From contig NC_021985.1 of NCBI RefSeq assembly GCF_000444875.1, positions 4,360,170-4,424,169 of the forward strand: 64,000 bases of DNA. Reading direction: 5' to 3'. The position numbers were made by a program, and so were the translations under genes. Shown in pieces: positions 16,668 to 25,494 of the stretch. Each line of letters opens with the position of its first letter. Within the stretch, counting starts at the first letter, position 1. This stretch comes from Streptomyces collinus Tu 365. GTDB taxonomy: Bacteria > Actinomycetota > Actinomycetes > Streptomycetales > Streptomycetaceae. The notes under the pieces were generated by a model. That model made no database searches. It worked only from the letters and a program-made list of their open reading frames with translations, and was not told the origin of the DNA.

Positions 16668-16958
16668 TCAGTGGGTCTCGGGGCGGAGGACCTTGGTCCG
16701 GAGGACCGACTCGTTCAGGTTCATCTGGCGGTCGAGCTCCTTGACGACCGCAGGCTCGGCCTGCAGGTCGATGACCGAGTAGATGCCCTCGGGCTTCTTC
16801 TTGATCTCGTACGCGAGACGACGACGGCCCCAGGTGTCGACCTTCTCCACCTTGCCGTTGCCCTCACGGACGACGGAGAGGAAGTTCTCGATCAGGGGGG
16901 AGACAGCGCGCTCCTCCAGATCGGGGTCGAGGATGACCATCACCTCGTAGTGACGCAT
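16668..16958 (-). CDS. rpsF: 30S ribosomal protein S6
   Basis: A 96-residue S6 protein (MRHYEVMVILDPDLEERAV; VEKVDTWGRRRLAYEIKKK; YSVIDLQAEPAVVKELDRQM). The start is decided by a full AAAGGAGG sequence 8-15 bp upstream; an in-frame extension further up is not credible. It is the first gene of the operon rpsF-ssb-rpsR-rplI, whose promoter must lie in 16959-17220, shared with a divergent small membrane protein gene. Confidence 0.98.
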   Translation of the reverse strand: MRHYEVMVILDPDLEERAVSPLIENFLSVVREGNGKVEKVDTWGRRRLAYEIKKKPEGIYSVIDLQAEPAVVKELDRQMNLNESVLRTKVLRPETH

Positions 16959-17165
16959 GTGGAACCCACCTCCTTTGGTCTCAGCGGCCACGGTCGTTCC
17001 GTGGCAGGAGGGTTGTGATGCGTACGCAACGGTATCGGCCACCACTGACAATCGGGGGTTCCCGCCGGGATCCCCGCAGCGGCCTGGGCAGACACCGGTG
17101 CAGACGGTACAGACTACCTGCACACCGCTTCCGGTTGAAATCCGGCGGTGAGGACCGTCAGTCTG

Positions 17166-17182
17166 TACACATCGGGTGTGTA
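17166..17182. promoter_or_regulatory. Inverted repeat TACACA-N5-TGTGTA
   Basis: A perfect 6-bp inverted repeat spaced by TCGGG lies 38 bp before the start of the small membrane protein gene, where a promoter or operator is expected. The binding factor is unknown. Confidence 0.4.
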
Positions 17183-17220
17183 TGGCGCTACAGTGCGCCG
17201 CGATCCGCAGGAGGTGCCAC

Positions 17221-17538
17221 ATGGCACAGCAGGCATTGCGACCCAACACCGCCGGATCCCTTCTCGCCACCGACGGCAAACCCCATCCGCTCCAGGACAC
17301 CCTGATGGCGGTGACGCTGGTCCTCGGCGTACTGGCCTTCGTGACCGGCTTCTTCTCCGGCCTCCACCTGGTCAGCTCCTGGGCCGGCCTGGTGGGCCTG
17401 TTCGTGGGCGCGTACGGGCAGTGGGTCTCGATCACCACCCGTCAGCGCTTCGGCATGGTCCTGGGTCTCGGCGCCTCCGGTGTCGGCTTCATGCTCGGCA
17501 TGGCCAACGGCGGACTGTTCGGCGGCCTCATCGGCTGA
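17221..17538 (+). CDS. Small conserved-type membrane protein
   Basis: A 105-residue protein with three hydrophobic segments (about 29-47, 52-70 and 79-100) and a short hydrophilic N terminus. I do not recognise a named family. The start is supported by GCAGGAGGTG just upstream; a GTG 45 bp earlier is in frame but less likely. The last segment is glycine-rich (GMANGGLFGGLIG). It is divergent from the rpsF operon and is followed 178 bp later by femX. Confidence 0.75.
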   Translation: MAQQALRPNTAGSLLATDGKPHPLQDTLMAVTLVLGVLAFVTGFFSGLHLVSSWAGLVGLFVGAYGQWVSITTRQRFGMVLGLGASGVGFMLGMANGGLFGGLIG

Positions 17539-17716
17539 CCCCGCCGGGCACCTGACGACAACTTCCCCCACACCTCACGGACGCCTCGCCGGCCACCGGC
17601 CGTGGTGAAGGTGCCGCACGCCCCAGTCGGGGCGCTCGCAAGGCGCAGTAGGCTTCGGCGCGAGAGCCGGAGCCCCTGAACCCATGGGGACACACCAGCC
17701 CGAGGAGCGCCCCGAC

Positions 17717-18835
17717 ATGAGCCTGACCCTGAGGACCATCAGCCGCGAGCAGCATCTGGCCTACATCCAGAGCCTGCCCTCGGCCAGCCACATGCAGGTC
17801 CCCGCCTGGTCCGACGTGAAGGCCGAGTGGCGTTCGGAGAACCTCGGCTGGTTCGACAAGAGCGGCCAGCTGGTCGGCGTGGGCCTGGTCCTCTACCGCC
17901 AGCTCCCCAAAATCAAGCGCTACCTGGCGTACCTCCCCGAGGGCCCGGTCATCAACTGGTACGCGCCGAACCTGGACGACTGGCTCCAGCCGATGCTGGC
18001 GCACCTGAAGCAGCAGGGCGCCTTCTCCGTGAAGATGGGCCCGCCGGTGATCATCCGCCGCTGGAACGCGGAGACCATCAAGAAGGGCATCCAGGACCCG
18101 GACGTGAAGCGGCTGCGCGACCTGGAGGCCGACTACATCGAGCCGCGCGCCTTCGAGGTGTCCGACAAGCTGCGCCGCATGGGCTGGCAGCAGGGCGAGG
18201 ACGGCGGCGCGGGCTTCGGAGACGTACAGCCGCGTTACGTCTACCAGGTGCCGCTGGCGAACCGCTCCCTGGAAGAGGTCCACAAGAACTTCAACCAGCT
18301 CTGGCGCCGCAACATCAAGAAGGCCGAGAAGGCCGGCGTCGAGGTCGTCCAGGGCGGCTACCAGGACCTGGCCGAGTGGCAGCGGCTGTACGAGATCACG
18401 GCGGTGCGCGACCACTTCCGGCCCCGCCCGCTGTCGTACTTCCAGCGCATGTGGACGGCCCTCAACACCGAGGACCCGAACCGCATGCGGCTGTACTTCG
18501 CCCGGCACAACGGCGTGAACCTCTCCGCCGCGACCATGCTGATCGTCGGCGGCCACGTCTGGTACTCCTACGGTGCCTCCGACAACATCGGCCGTGAGGT
18601 CCGGCCCTCGAACGCGATGCAGTGGCGGATGCTCCGCGACGCCTACGCGCTCGGCGCGACCGTGTACGACCTGCGCGGCATCTCCGACTCACTGGACGAG
18701 ACGGACCACCTGTTCGGCCTGATCCAGTTCAAGGTCGGCACCGGTGGCCAGGCCGCCGAGTACCTCGGCGAGTGGGACTTCCCGCTGAACAAGCTGCTCC
18801 ACAAGGCGCTCGACATCTACATGTCGCGCCGCTGA
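17717..18835 (+). CDS. femX: FemX-type peptidoglycan bridge aminoacyltransferase
   Basis: A 372-residue FemABX-family protein with two GNAT-like subdomains: QVPAWSDVKAEWRSENLGW near the start, RNIKKAEKAGVEV at the helical region, and the C-terminal SYGASDNIGREVRPSNAMQW and GLIQFKVGTGG segments. The family adds the first bridge amino acid to the peptide of lipid-linked peptidoglycan precursors, using aminoacyl-tRNA. In S. coelicolor FemX adds the first glycine and is essential; position matches. The helical insertion that binds tRNA is short. ATG follows CGAGGAGCGCC. It precedes a racemase-like gene by 82 bp. Confidence 0.9.
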   Translation: MSLTLRTISREQHLAYIQSLPSASHMQVPAWSDVKAEWRSENLGWFDKSGQLVGVGLVLYRQLPKIKRYLAYLPEGPVINWYAPNLDDWLQPMLAHLKQQGAFSVKMGPPVIIRRWNAETIKKGIQDPDVKRLRDLEADYIEPRAFEVSDKLRRMGWQQGEDGGAGFGDVQPRYVYQVPLANRSLEEVHKNFNQLWRRNIKKAEKAGVEVVQGGYQDLAEWQRLYEITAVRDHFRPRPLSYFQRMWTALNTEDPNRMRLYFARHNGVNLSAATMLIVGGHVWYSYGASDNIGREVRPSNAMQWRMLRDAYALGATVYDLRGISDSLDETDHLFGLIQFKVGTGGQAAEYLGEWDFPLNKLLHKALDIYMSRR

Positions 18836-18917
18836 GCCCAGGCGTTTGATTCCATAGCCTTCACAGCTTTCACCCCTGCGGTCCACCGCAGCCACGAGAA
18901 AGGTCCCGGGTCCGGCC

Positions 18918-19949
18918 ATGGCGCTCACGCTCTACGTCGACACCGCGCGCTGGCGGGCGCACCACAAGCACGTGCAGGAGCAGTTCCCGGGCCTCGTCCC
19001 GGTCTGCAAGGGCAACGGCTACGGCTTCGGACACGAACGGCTGGCGGAGGAGGCCACGCGGCTCGGCTCGGACATGCTCGCCGTCGGCACCACGTACGAG
19101 GCCGCCCGCATCAAGGACTTCTTCAGCGGTGACCTGCTGGTGCTGACGCCCTACCGGCGCGGCGAGGAGCCCGTGCCGCTGCCGGACCGGGTGGTCCGGT
19201 CGGTCTCCTCGATCGACGGCGTGTACGGCCTCGTGGGTGCCCGTGTGGTCATCGAGGTGATGTCCTCGATGAAGCGGCACGGCATCAGCGAGCAGGACCT
19301 GCCGCAGCTGCACCAGGCCATCGAGAACGTGCGTCTGGAGGGCTTCGCCATCCACCTGCCGCTGGACCGCACCGACGGCTCGGACGCCGTCGAGGAGGTC
19401 ATCGGCTGGATGGACCGGCTGCGCGCGGCCCGGCTGCCGCTGCACACCATGTTCGTCAGCCACCTCAAGGCCGAGGAACTCGCCCGGCTGCAGCAGCAGT
19501 TCCCGCAGACGCGGTTCCGCGCCCGGATCGGCACGCGGCTGTGGCTGGGGGACCACGAGGCCACCGAGTACCGCGGCGCGGTCCTGGACGTCACGCGCGT
19601 GACGAAGGGCGACCGCTTCGGCTACCGGCAGCAGAAGGCGGCCTCGGACGGCTTCCTGGTGGTCGTGGCGGGCGGCACGTCGCACGGGGTGGGCCTGGAG
19701 GCCCCGAAGGCCCTGCACGGCGTCATGCCGCGCGCCAAGGGCGTCGCGCGGGCCGGCCTGGCGACGGTGAACCGGAACCTCTCGCCATTCGTCTGGGGCG
19801 GCAAGCAGCGCTGGTTCGCCGAGCCGCCGCACATGCAGGTGTCCATCCTGTTCGTCCCGTCGGACGCCCCGGAGCCGACGGTCGGTGACGAGCTGGTGGC
19901 TCATCTGCGGCACACCACCACGCAGTTCGACCGGATCGTCGACCGCTGA
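18918..19949 (+). CDS. Alanine-racemase-like PLP protein of uncertain activity
   Basis: A 343-residue protein with the N-terminal TIM-barrel signature of fold-type III PLP enzymes: PVCKGNGYGFGHERLAEEA corresponds to the KANAYGHG lysine motif (lysine about residue 33). By eye, the C-terminal domain has GGTSHGVG where alanine racemases have GYxDGY, so the second catalytic base (tyrosine) seems absent. It is therefore either an enzyme of altered activity or a binding protein. It follows femX in the same direction, suggesting a cell-wall role. Not recognised beyond the fold. Confidence 0.75.
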   Translation: MALTLYVDTARWRAHHKHVQEQFPGLVPVCKGNGYGFGHERLAEEATRLGSDMLAVGTTYEAARIKDFFSGDLLVLTPYRRGEEPVPLPDRVVRSVSSIDGVYGLVGARVVIEVMSSMKRHGISEQDLPQLHQAIENVRLEGFAIHLPLDRTDGSDAVEEVIGWMDRLRAARLPLHTMFVSHLKAEELARLQQQFPQTRFRARIGTRLWLGDHEATEYRGAVLDVTRVTKGDRFGYRQQKAASDGFLVVVAGGTSHGVGLEAPKALHGVMPRAKGVARAGLATVNRNLSPFVWGGKQRWFAEPPHMQVSILFVPSDAPEPTVGDELVAHLRHTTTQFDRIVDR

Positions 19950-19983
19950 CGGTCCCGCCACCGGACGGGACCCGGGCAGCGAG

Positions 19984-20016
19984 AAGGCCGTGCACGAAAC
20001 GCTCGTGCACGGCCTT
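19984..20016. terminator. Terminator after the racemase-like gene
   Basis: A perfect 14-bp stem (AAGGCCGTGCACGA / TCGTGCACGGCCTT), 5-nt loop, then TTCCC, between two convergent genes. A second hairpin with CCGTTCGCT/AGCGAACGG arms lies at 20057-20077, over the stop codon of the glycosyltransferase gene. Confidence 0.85.
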
Positions 20017-20064
20017 TCCCATGTCCGGGGCCGCCGGGGCTCTGCCCGTGGCCGGACCGTTCGC

Positions 20065-21597
20065 TCAGAGCGAACGGCCCTCGTGGGGAGGCTGCTCCGG
20101 CCGCCCCCAGGCCACCTGGGACGCCTCGAAGGGCGCGGCGTGCCGCGCGGGACGGGCCGCAGGGCCGAGCACGAAGACGTCCTCGGCGCCGTCGAGCACC
20201 CCGCCCGAGGGGTCGTCGTCCCCGGCCCGGCGCACCACGTCCCGCTCGGGCATGAGGATGTCCCGGACGACGACGGCGCACAGGTACAGGGTGCCGAGCA
20301 GATGGATGGCGATCGCCCAGTGGTAGCCCTGGGTCGGCAGTCCCTTGTGGGCGTCCCCGCTGGTCGTGTAGGCGAGGTACATCCAGATGCCGAGGAAGTA
20401 CGCCACCTCGCACGCCTGCCAGATCAGGAAGTCCCGCCACTTGGGCCGGGCGAGGACCGCGAGCGGCACGAGCCACAGGACGTACTGCGGCGAGTAGACC
20501 TTGTTGGTGAGGATGAAGGCCGCGACCATCAGGAAGGCGAGCTGGGCGAAGCGCGGCCGGCGCGGGGCGGTGAACGTCAGCGCCGCGATGCCGAGGAAGC
20601 ACAGGACGACCAGCACGGTGGCCGCGGTGTTGACGAAGTCGGTCGTCGGCGGGTTGCTGGAGTTCTGCGCCCAGATCAGCCAGAAGGAACCGAAGTCGAT
20701 GCCCCGGTCGTGGCTGAACGAGTAGAACTTCGACCAGCCCTGGAAGGCGAACAGCATCACGGGCAGGTTCACGACCAGCCAGGCGACGACGGCTCCGCCC
20801 ACGGCCTGGAAGTACTCACGCCACCGGCCGGCCCGCCAGCACAGGACGAGCAGGGGGCCGAGCAGCACGACGGGATAGAGCTTGGCGGCCGTGGCGAGCC
20901 CCAGGAGGACTCCGAAGGCCAGGGCACGGCCCCGGGACCACATCAGCATCGCCGCGGCCGTCAGGGCCACCGCGAGAAGGTCCCAGTTGATGGTGGCGGT
21001 GAGGGCGAAGGCCGGTGCCAGAGCGACGAGCAGACCGTCCCAGGGGCGCCGACGCTGGGTGCGGGTCACACAGACCGCGATCACGGCCGTGCACACCATC
21101 AGCATCCCGGCGTTGGCGAACCAGTACCACTGCTCCTGGTGCTGGATGGAACCGCTGCCCGGGGTGAGCCAGGCGGCGACCTCCATGAACACACCGGTCA
21201 GCACCGGGTATTCGAGGTAGTCCATGTCACCGGGAAGCTTGTCGAAGTACGGCACCAGACCGTCGGCGAAGCCACGCCCCTGGTACAGGTGCGGGATGTC
21301 CGAGTAGCAGGCGTGCGTGTACTGCGAGCTGGCGCCGAAGAACCAGGCACTGTGGTAGCAGGGCGCCTTCTGGACGAGGCCGAGCGCGAACATGCCGATC
21401 GCGACGAGCGCGATGACGCGAACGGGGGTCCACCAGGTCGTCCCGAGCAGGGCACGCCGCCCGATGGGGCCGCCGATCAGCTCACTCCCGGCCGCGGCGA
21501 CCTCGTCCTCCCTGGTCGGCCGGACCGGTTCCGCGTCAGGGGGCCGCACAGGCTCGGGCTCGTGCACGCCGGCGGGCGTCATCTCTGCACTGGGCAT
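20065..21597 (-). CDS. GT87-type polyprenyl-phosphate-dependent glycosyltransferase
   Basis: A 510-residue protein with a soluble head (about 1-50), about 10-12 membrane segments and a soluble tail. It resembles the mycobacterial membrane glycosyltransferase encoded next to ponA1 (GT87/DUF2029). Conserved features are PYFDKLPGDMDYLEYPVLTG in the first periplasmic loop, with the DYLEYP acidic motif, and ILTNKVYSPQYVLWLVP near the C terminus. It likely uses a polyprenyl-phosphate sugar to extend an envelope glycan; acceptor unknown. I chose the ATG preceded by GGCAGGATG; a longer frame would include parS and the hairpin upstream. It follows the PBP gene on the same strand but across a terminator. 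Confidence 0.82.
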   Translation of the reverse strand: MPSAEMTPAGVHEPEPVRPPDAEPVRPTREDEVAAAGSELIGGPIGRRALLGTTWWTPVRVIALVAIGMFALGLVQKAPCYHSAWFFGASSQYTHACYSDIPHLYQGRGFADGLVPYFDKLPGDMDYLEYPVLTGVFMEVAAWLTPGSGSIQHQEQWYWFANAGMLMVCTAVIAVCVTRTQRRRPWDGLLVALAPAFALTATINWDLLAVALTAAAMLMWSRGRALAFGVLLGLATAAKLYPVVLLGPLLVLCWRAGRWREYFQAVGGAVVAWLVVNLPVMLFAFQGWSKFYSFSHDRGIDFGSFWLIWAQNSSNPPTTDFVNTAATVLVVLCFLGIAALTFTAPRRPRFAQLAFLMVAAFILTNKVYSPQYVLWLVPLAVLARPKWRDFLIWQACEVAYFLGIWMYLAYTTSGDAHKGLPTQGYHWAIAIHLLGTLYLCAVVVRDILMPERDVVRRAGDDDPSGGVLDGAEDVFVLGPAARPARHAAPFEASQVAWGRPEQPPHEGRSL

Positions 21598-21634
21598 GGG
21601 GCACATCCTGCCGTACCTGTCCATGAAAACACCG

Positions 21635-21667
21635 TGGGCCGCCGCACCTCGTAGGTGCGGCGGCCCA
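21635..21667 (-). terminator. Terminator of the penicillin-binding protein gene
   Basis: A perfect 15-bp stem (TGGGCCGCCGCACCT and complement) with a 3-nt loop, between the PBP gene and the glycosyltransferase gene on the same strand. It also abuts the parS site. Confidence 0.85.
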
Positions 21668-21668
21668 T

Positions 21669-21682
21669 GTTTCACGTGAAAC
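21669..21682. promoter_or_regulatory. parS: parS site
   Basis: Perfect GTTTCACGTGAAAC, directly beside the PBP terminator and 45 bp after the PBP stop. Confidence 0.93.
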
Positions 21683-21726
21683 ACCCTTACCGGGCGGTAT
21701 GGACGGTCTGGGGTCAGATGACCCCG

Positions 21727-24405
21727 CTAACCATTTTGACCTGCGAAGAGTCCACCGTTGCCGTTTCCTCTGGTGTTCCCGGTCCCGGTGGTGTCCGTGA
21801 CGGTCGGCGAGGGTGTCCCCCCGTTCGTGCCGCCGTTCCCGTTCCCGTTGCCGTTGCCGCCTCCGTTGGCTCCACCACAGTTGTCGCCCCAGCCGAACTG
21901 GCAGGACTCGCTGGGGGACGGGGACGGGGAGCTGGACGTCACGCTCGGCGTCGGGGTCGGCGAGTCGCTCGGCGACTGGCTCGGCGTGATGGTGACCGAC
22001 GGGGTCGGGGAGGGCGCGCCGGCCTCGTCCTGCACGTCACCGATCTTCTCCGCTGCCGGGAAGCCGGGGTCGTTCGCGTTCTTCAGTGCGGCCTTCATGT
22101 ACTCGGTCCACACCGCGGTCGGGATGTCACCACCGTGGATGGAGTCCACTCCGGCGGTGCCGTTCATGGACAGCAGCTTGTGGTCCTTGGGGTTCTCGCG
22201 GAACATCGCCACCGACGTCGACAACTGCTGGGTGTAGCCGACGAACCAGGCCGACTTGTTCTTGTCGGTGGTACCGGTCTTGCCCGCCGCCGTACGGCCC
22301 AGGGCCTTGGCGTTCTGACCCGTACCGTTCTGGATGACGTTCTGCAGGACGTCCGTGACGTTGTTGGCGATCGGCGCATCCATCGCCTGCTTGACCTTGG
22401 GCTTCTTTTCGAAGCTCGGCACGTCCGTGCCGTCCTTCTGGACGGCGGTCACCGAGTACGGGTCCGCCTGCTTACCGGAGGCCGCGAAGGTCGCGTAGGC
22501 GTCGGCCATGCGGATCGCGCTGGGGGTGGAGGTACCGATGGCGAACGACGGGTTGAGGTCCTGCGACATGCTCGCGTCGAGTATGCCGGCCGACCGGGCC
22601 ACGTCGCGGACCTTGGACATGCCCACGTCGACACCCAGCTGCACGAAGGGCGTGTTGATGGACTGCTCCATCGCCTTGCGCAGCGTGATGTATCCCCACT
22701 TGCGAGGACTCTCGTTCTTCTGGAAGAAGAACGAGTTGTCCTTGTTGAGGTAGTACGACCCGTCCGGCCTTCTCACCTTCAGATGGTCGTCGCCGTTGTA
22801 CTTGCTCAGCGGCGAGATGCCCAGGCCGTCGGACTTGTACGTTCCGTACTCCATCGCCGCGGCCAGCACGAACGGCTTCCACGTCGAACCGACGGGGACA
22901 CCGGAGGTGTCGGCGTTGTTGGTGAAGTGGCCGTTCTCGTAGCCGTCACCGCCGTAGAGGGCGACGATCGCACCGTCCCTGGGGACCACCGACGCCGCAC
23001 CGAACTGGACGTACTTGTCCAGACTGCGGTGCTTGGGGTCGAGCCGGTCCTTCTGAATCTTCTTCACGGCCGCACTCAGCTCGTTGACCTTGTCCTTCCT
23101 GAAGGTCGTGTAGATCTGGTAGCCGCCCTTGTCGAACTCCGCCTCCGTGATGTCGGAGTGGTTCAGGACGTACTTCTTCGCCGTGTCGGCCAGGTAGCTG
23201 ATCTGGCCGGTCATGCCCTTGGTCGCCTTGCGGCCCTGAGGCGTGGGGTACTTCGCGATGGCCTTCTGGTAGTCGGCGTCGCTGATGCGCTTGTCCTTGT
23301 GCATCTCACCGAGAATCCAGCGCCAGCGCTCCGTGGAGCGCTTGAGGTTGGACTTGGGGTCCGCAGACTTGTCCAGATCGGCGTTGCCGGCCGGGTCGTA
23401 GTACGTCGGGCCCTTCAGCAGCGCCGCGAGGAAGGCGCACTCGCTCGGATCGAGCCTGACCGCGTCCTTGCCGTAGTAGGTCTGGGCGGCCGCCTGGATG
23501 CCGTACGCGCCACGGCCGAAGTACGAGGTGTTCAGGTAGCCCTGAAGGATCTGCGGCTTCTTCAGCCTCGTGCCCACCTTGATGGAGATGAACATCTCCT
23601 TGAACTTACGGGTGACCGTCTGGTCCTGGCTGAGGTAAGTGTTCTTGACGAACTGCTGGGTGATCGTCGAACCACCCTGCGTCTGACCGCCTCGTGCCAT
23701 GTTGGCCAGCGCTCGCGCGATACCCATGGGGTCGACGCCCGAGTCCTGGTAGAAGCTCTTGTTCTCCGCCGAGATCACGGCCCACTGCATGGCCTCGGGG
23801 ATCTTGTCGATGGTGACGTTCTGGCGGTTGACGCCGGTGCCGGTGGCCACCATCTGGGTGTGGTCCGCCCAGTAGTAGACGTTGTTCTGGGACTTGGCGG
23901 CGATGTTCTCGCTGGGGATCTCCACCATCGCGAAGCCGATGCCCACCATGGCGACCAGGCAGCCGAGGAAGCCGACGAACAGGCCCGACACGAGCTTCCA
24001 GGACGGCACCCAGCGGTGCCAGCCGTACTTGCCCGACCGCGGGTAGTCGATGAACCTCTTCTTGCCGGGTGCGGTCGTGGCACGGCCTCTGCCGCGGCCG
24101 GGGCCGGCCGGTCCGCCCGGGCCCCCGCGCCGGCCGCCAGGCCCCGCGTTGTCGGCGGTCCTGCGCCGGCCGCCGCCTCTCTGGGTCGCGCGGCGCGCCT
24201 CGGCCCGGCTGCCGTAGGCGCGCTCCTCACCCCCCGAGCCGTAGGTGTCCGACCCGTAGGAACTGGACTCATGGGAGTCGGAAGAAGACCCGGTGGCGCC
24301 TCGCGGTGCCGCACGGCGGCCGGAGGCGGGGCCGGACTGTCCGCGTCGGGCCGCGGCACGTCCGCCTCCCTGCGGCTGCGGCGGTTTGCGACGGTGCTCG
24401 CTCAT
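21727..24405 (-). CDS. Bifunctional penicillin-binding protein (PonA type)
   Basis: An 892-residue class A PBP. A basic, Gly/Arg/Ser-rich cytoplasmic tail (1-125) is followed by one membrane anchor (about 135-158), a GT51 transglycosylase domain (VISAENKSFYQDSGVD; QGGSTITQQFVKN; YFGRGAYGIQAA) and a transpeptidase domain with STWK (serine about 507), SIN and KTG (AGKTGTTDKNKSAWFVGY). The C terminus is long, rich in P, S and T, then G and N. It polymerises and cross-links peptidoglycan outside the membrane. The start follows GAGGAG. Mycobacterial ponA1 occupies the same locus between the padR-ino1 pair and the GT gene. Confidence 0.95.
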   Translation of the reverse strand: MSEHRRKPPQPQGGGRAAARRGQSGPASGRRAAPRGATGSSSDSHESSSYGSDTYGSGGEERAYGSRAEARRATQRGGGRRRTADNAGPGGRRGGPGGPAGPGRGRGRATTAPGKKRFIDYPRSGKYGWHRWVPSWKLVSGLFVGFLGCLVAMVGIGFAMVEIPSENIAAKSQNNVYYWADHTQMVATGTGVNRQNVTIDKIPEAMQWAVISAENKSFYQDSGVDPMGIARALANMARGGQTQGGSTITQQFVKNTYLSQDQTVTRKFKEMFISIKVGTRLKKPQILQGYLNTSYFGRGAYGIQAAAQTYYGKDAVRLDPSECAFLAALLKGPTYYDPAGNADLDKSADPKSNLKRSTERWRWILGEMHKDKRISDADYQKAIAKYPTPQGRKATKGMTGQISYLADTAKKYVLNHSDITEAEFDKGGYQIYTTFRKDKVNELSAAVKKIQKDRLDPKHRSLDKYVQFGAASVVPRDGAIVALYGGDGYENGHFTNNADTSGVPVGSTWKPFVLAAAMEYGTYKSDGLGISPLSKYNGDDHLKVRRPDGSYYLNKDNSFFFQKNESPRKWGYITLRKAMEQSINTPFVQLGVDVGMSKVRDVARSAGILDASMSQDLNPSFAIGTSTPSAIRMADAYATFAASGKQADPYSVTAVQKDGTDVPSFEKKPKVKQAMDAPIANNVTDVLQNVIQNGTGQNAKALGRTAAGKTGTTDKNKSAWFVGYTQQLSTSVAMFRENPKDHKLLSMNGTAGVDSIHGGDIPTAVWTEYMKAALKNANDPGFPAAEKIGDVQDEAGAPSPTPSVTITPSQSPSDSPTPTPSVTSSSPSPSPSESCQFGWGDNCGGANGGGNGNGNGNGGTNGGTPSPTVTDTTGTGNTRGNGNGGLFAGQNG

Positions 24406-24767
24406 CGAACGATTACTCCTCGGGCAGGCGCACCCGTGCGCGCCTGGAAACGGCGGTGGTTTCCGGTCCCCCCGAAGTACGGATGTGGTCGGTCCCGCAT
24501 TCACCCGTACTGCACCGGGGACGAGGACGCCCCCCAGGCATCACTTGGTTCCCGGTGATGTGCATGCCGCACAGACTACGCACCGTCAAAACCCGCCGAG
24601 CCCCGAAGTTCACCCCAAAACAGGCAACTCACCTCCTACGAATCGGTGATGTGATCCCGTTCACCGTCCTCCCTCTTGTCGCGTGAGGAAGGCCGTTCTA
24701 TCGTCGTGATGTATCGAGTCGATACATCAGAGCGAGATAAAGACGCGGTGGACCGAAGGAGGCGATC
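24406..24767. other. 362-bp divergent PBP/PadR promoter region
   Basis: No gene is seen. It holds the PadR operator at its right end and must contain the leftward PBP promoter. Confidence 0.6.
24707..24729. promoter_or_regulatory. PadR operator, perfect 23-bp palindrome
   Basis: Half-sites TGATGTATCGA and TCGATACATCA flank a single G. The ATGT and ACAT ends are typical of PadR-family operators. It lies 38 bp before the padR start, so autoregulation is likely; the neighbouring ino1 gene could be controlled by the same transcript. Confidence 0.8.
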
Positions 24768-25451
24768 ATGAGCCGGCGATCCGGCATCCTCGAGTTCGCC
24801 GTCCTCGGGCTGCTGCGCGAGTCCCCGATGCACGGCTATGAGCTGCGCAAACGACTCAATACGTCTCTGGGTGTCTTCCGGGCGTTCAGCTACGGGACCC
24901 TGTACCCCTGCCTCAAGACGCTGGTCACCAACGGCTGGTTGATCGAGGAACCGGGCAGCACCCATGAGGACGCCCTCGCCGCTCCTCTCGCCGGACGCCG
25001 CGCGAAGATCGTGTACCGATTGACGGCAGAAGGTAAGGAGCACTTCGAGGAGCTGCTCTCGCAGACCGGCCCCGACGCGTACGAGGACGAGCACTTCGCC
25101 GCACGGTTCGCCTTCTTCGGGCAGACGTCGCGGGATGTGCGCATGCGCGTGCTGGAGGGCCGGCGCAGCCGCCTGGAGGAGCGCCTGGAGAAGATGCGCG
25201 CCTCGCTGGCACGCACGCGAGAGCGCCTCGACGACTACACGCTTGAGCTCCAGCGCCACGGTATGGAGTCCGTGGAGCGCGAAGTGCGCTGGCTGAACGA
25301 GCTCATCGAGAGCGAGCGGGCCGGTCGGGACCTGAAGGGTTCCGCATCCGGGGGGTCCGCTCAGCAGGACACCACATCTGGATCGACGGGCGGCCTGCCC
25401 CGTCCCGGGGGCACCCCGGGGACGGATACGCCCGGCGACACCGCCACGTGA
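24768..25451 (+). CDS. PadR-family transcriptional regulator
   Basis: A 227-residue regulator. The winged helix-turn-helix occupies about 5-85 (ILEFAVLGLLRESPMHGYELRKRL; SYGTLYPCLKTLVTNGWL; YRLTAEGKEHFEELL), followed by a C-terminal dimerisation helix domain (about 110-180) and a low-complexity Gly/Ser/Pro/Thr tail. ATG follows GAAGGAGGCG. A perfect PadR-like palindrome lies in its promoter. The gene is 43 bp upstream of inositol-phosphate synthase on the same strand; the same pair occurs in mycobacteria, suggesting control of inositol supply. Confidence 0.93.
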   Translation: MSRRSGILEFAVLGLLRESPMHGYELRKRLNTSLGVFRAFSYGTLYPCLKTLVTNGWLIEEPGSTHEDALAAPLAGRRAKIVYRLTAEGKEHFEELLSQTGPDAYEDEHFAARFAFFGQTSRDVRMRVLEGRRSRLEERLEKMRASLARTRERLDDYTLELQRHGMESVEREVRWLNELIESERAGRDLKGSASGGSAQQDTTSGSTGGLPRPGGTPGTDTPGDTAT

Positions 25452-25494
25452 GACCCACTCAGGGCCTCACTCGTACACACAGGGAGCAACCGGA

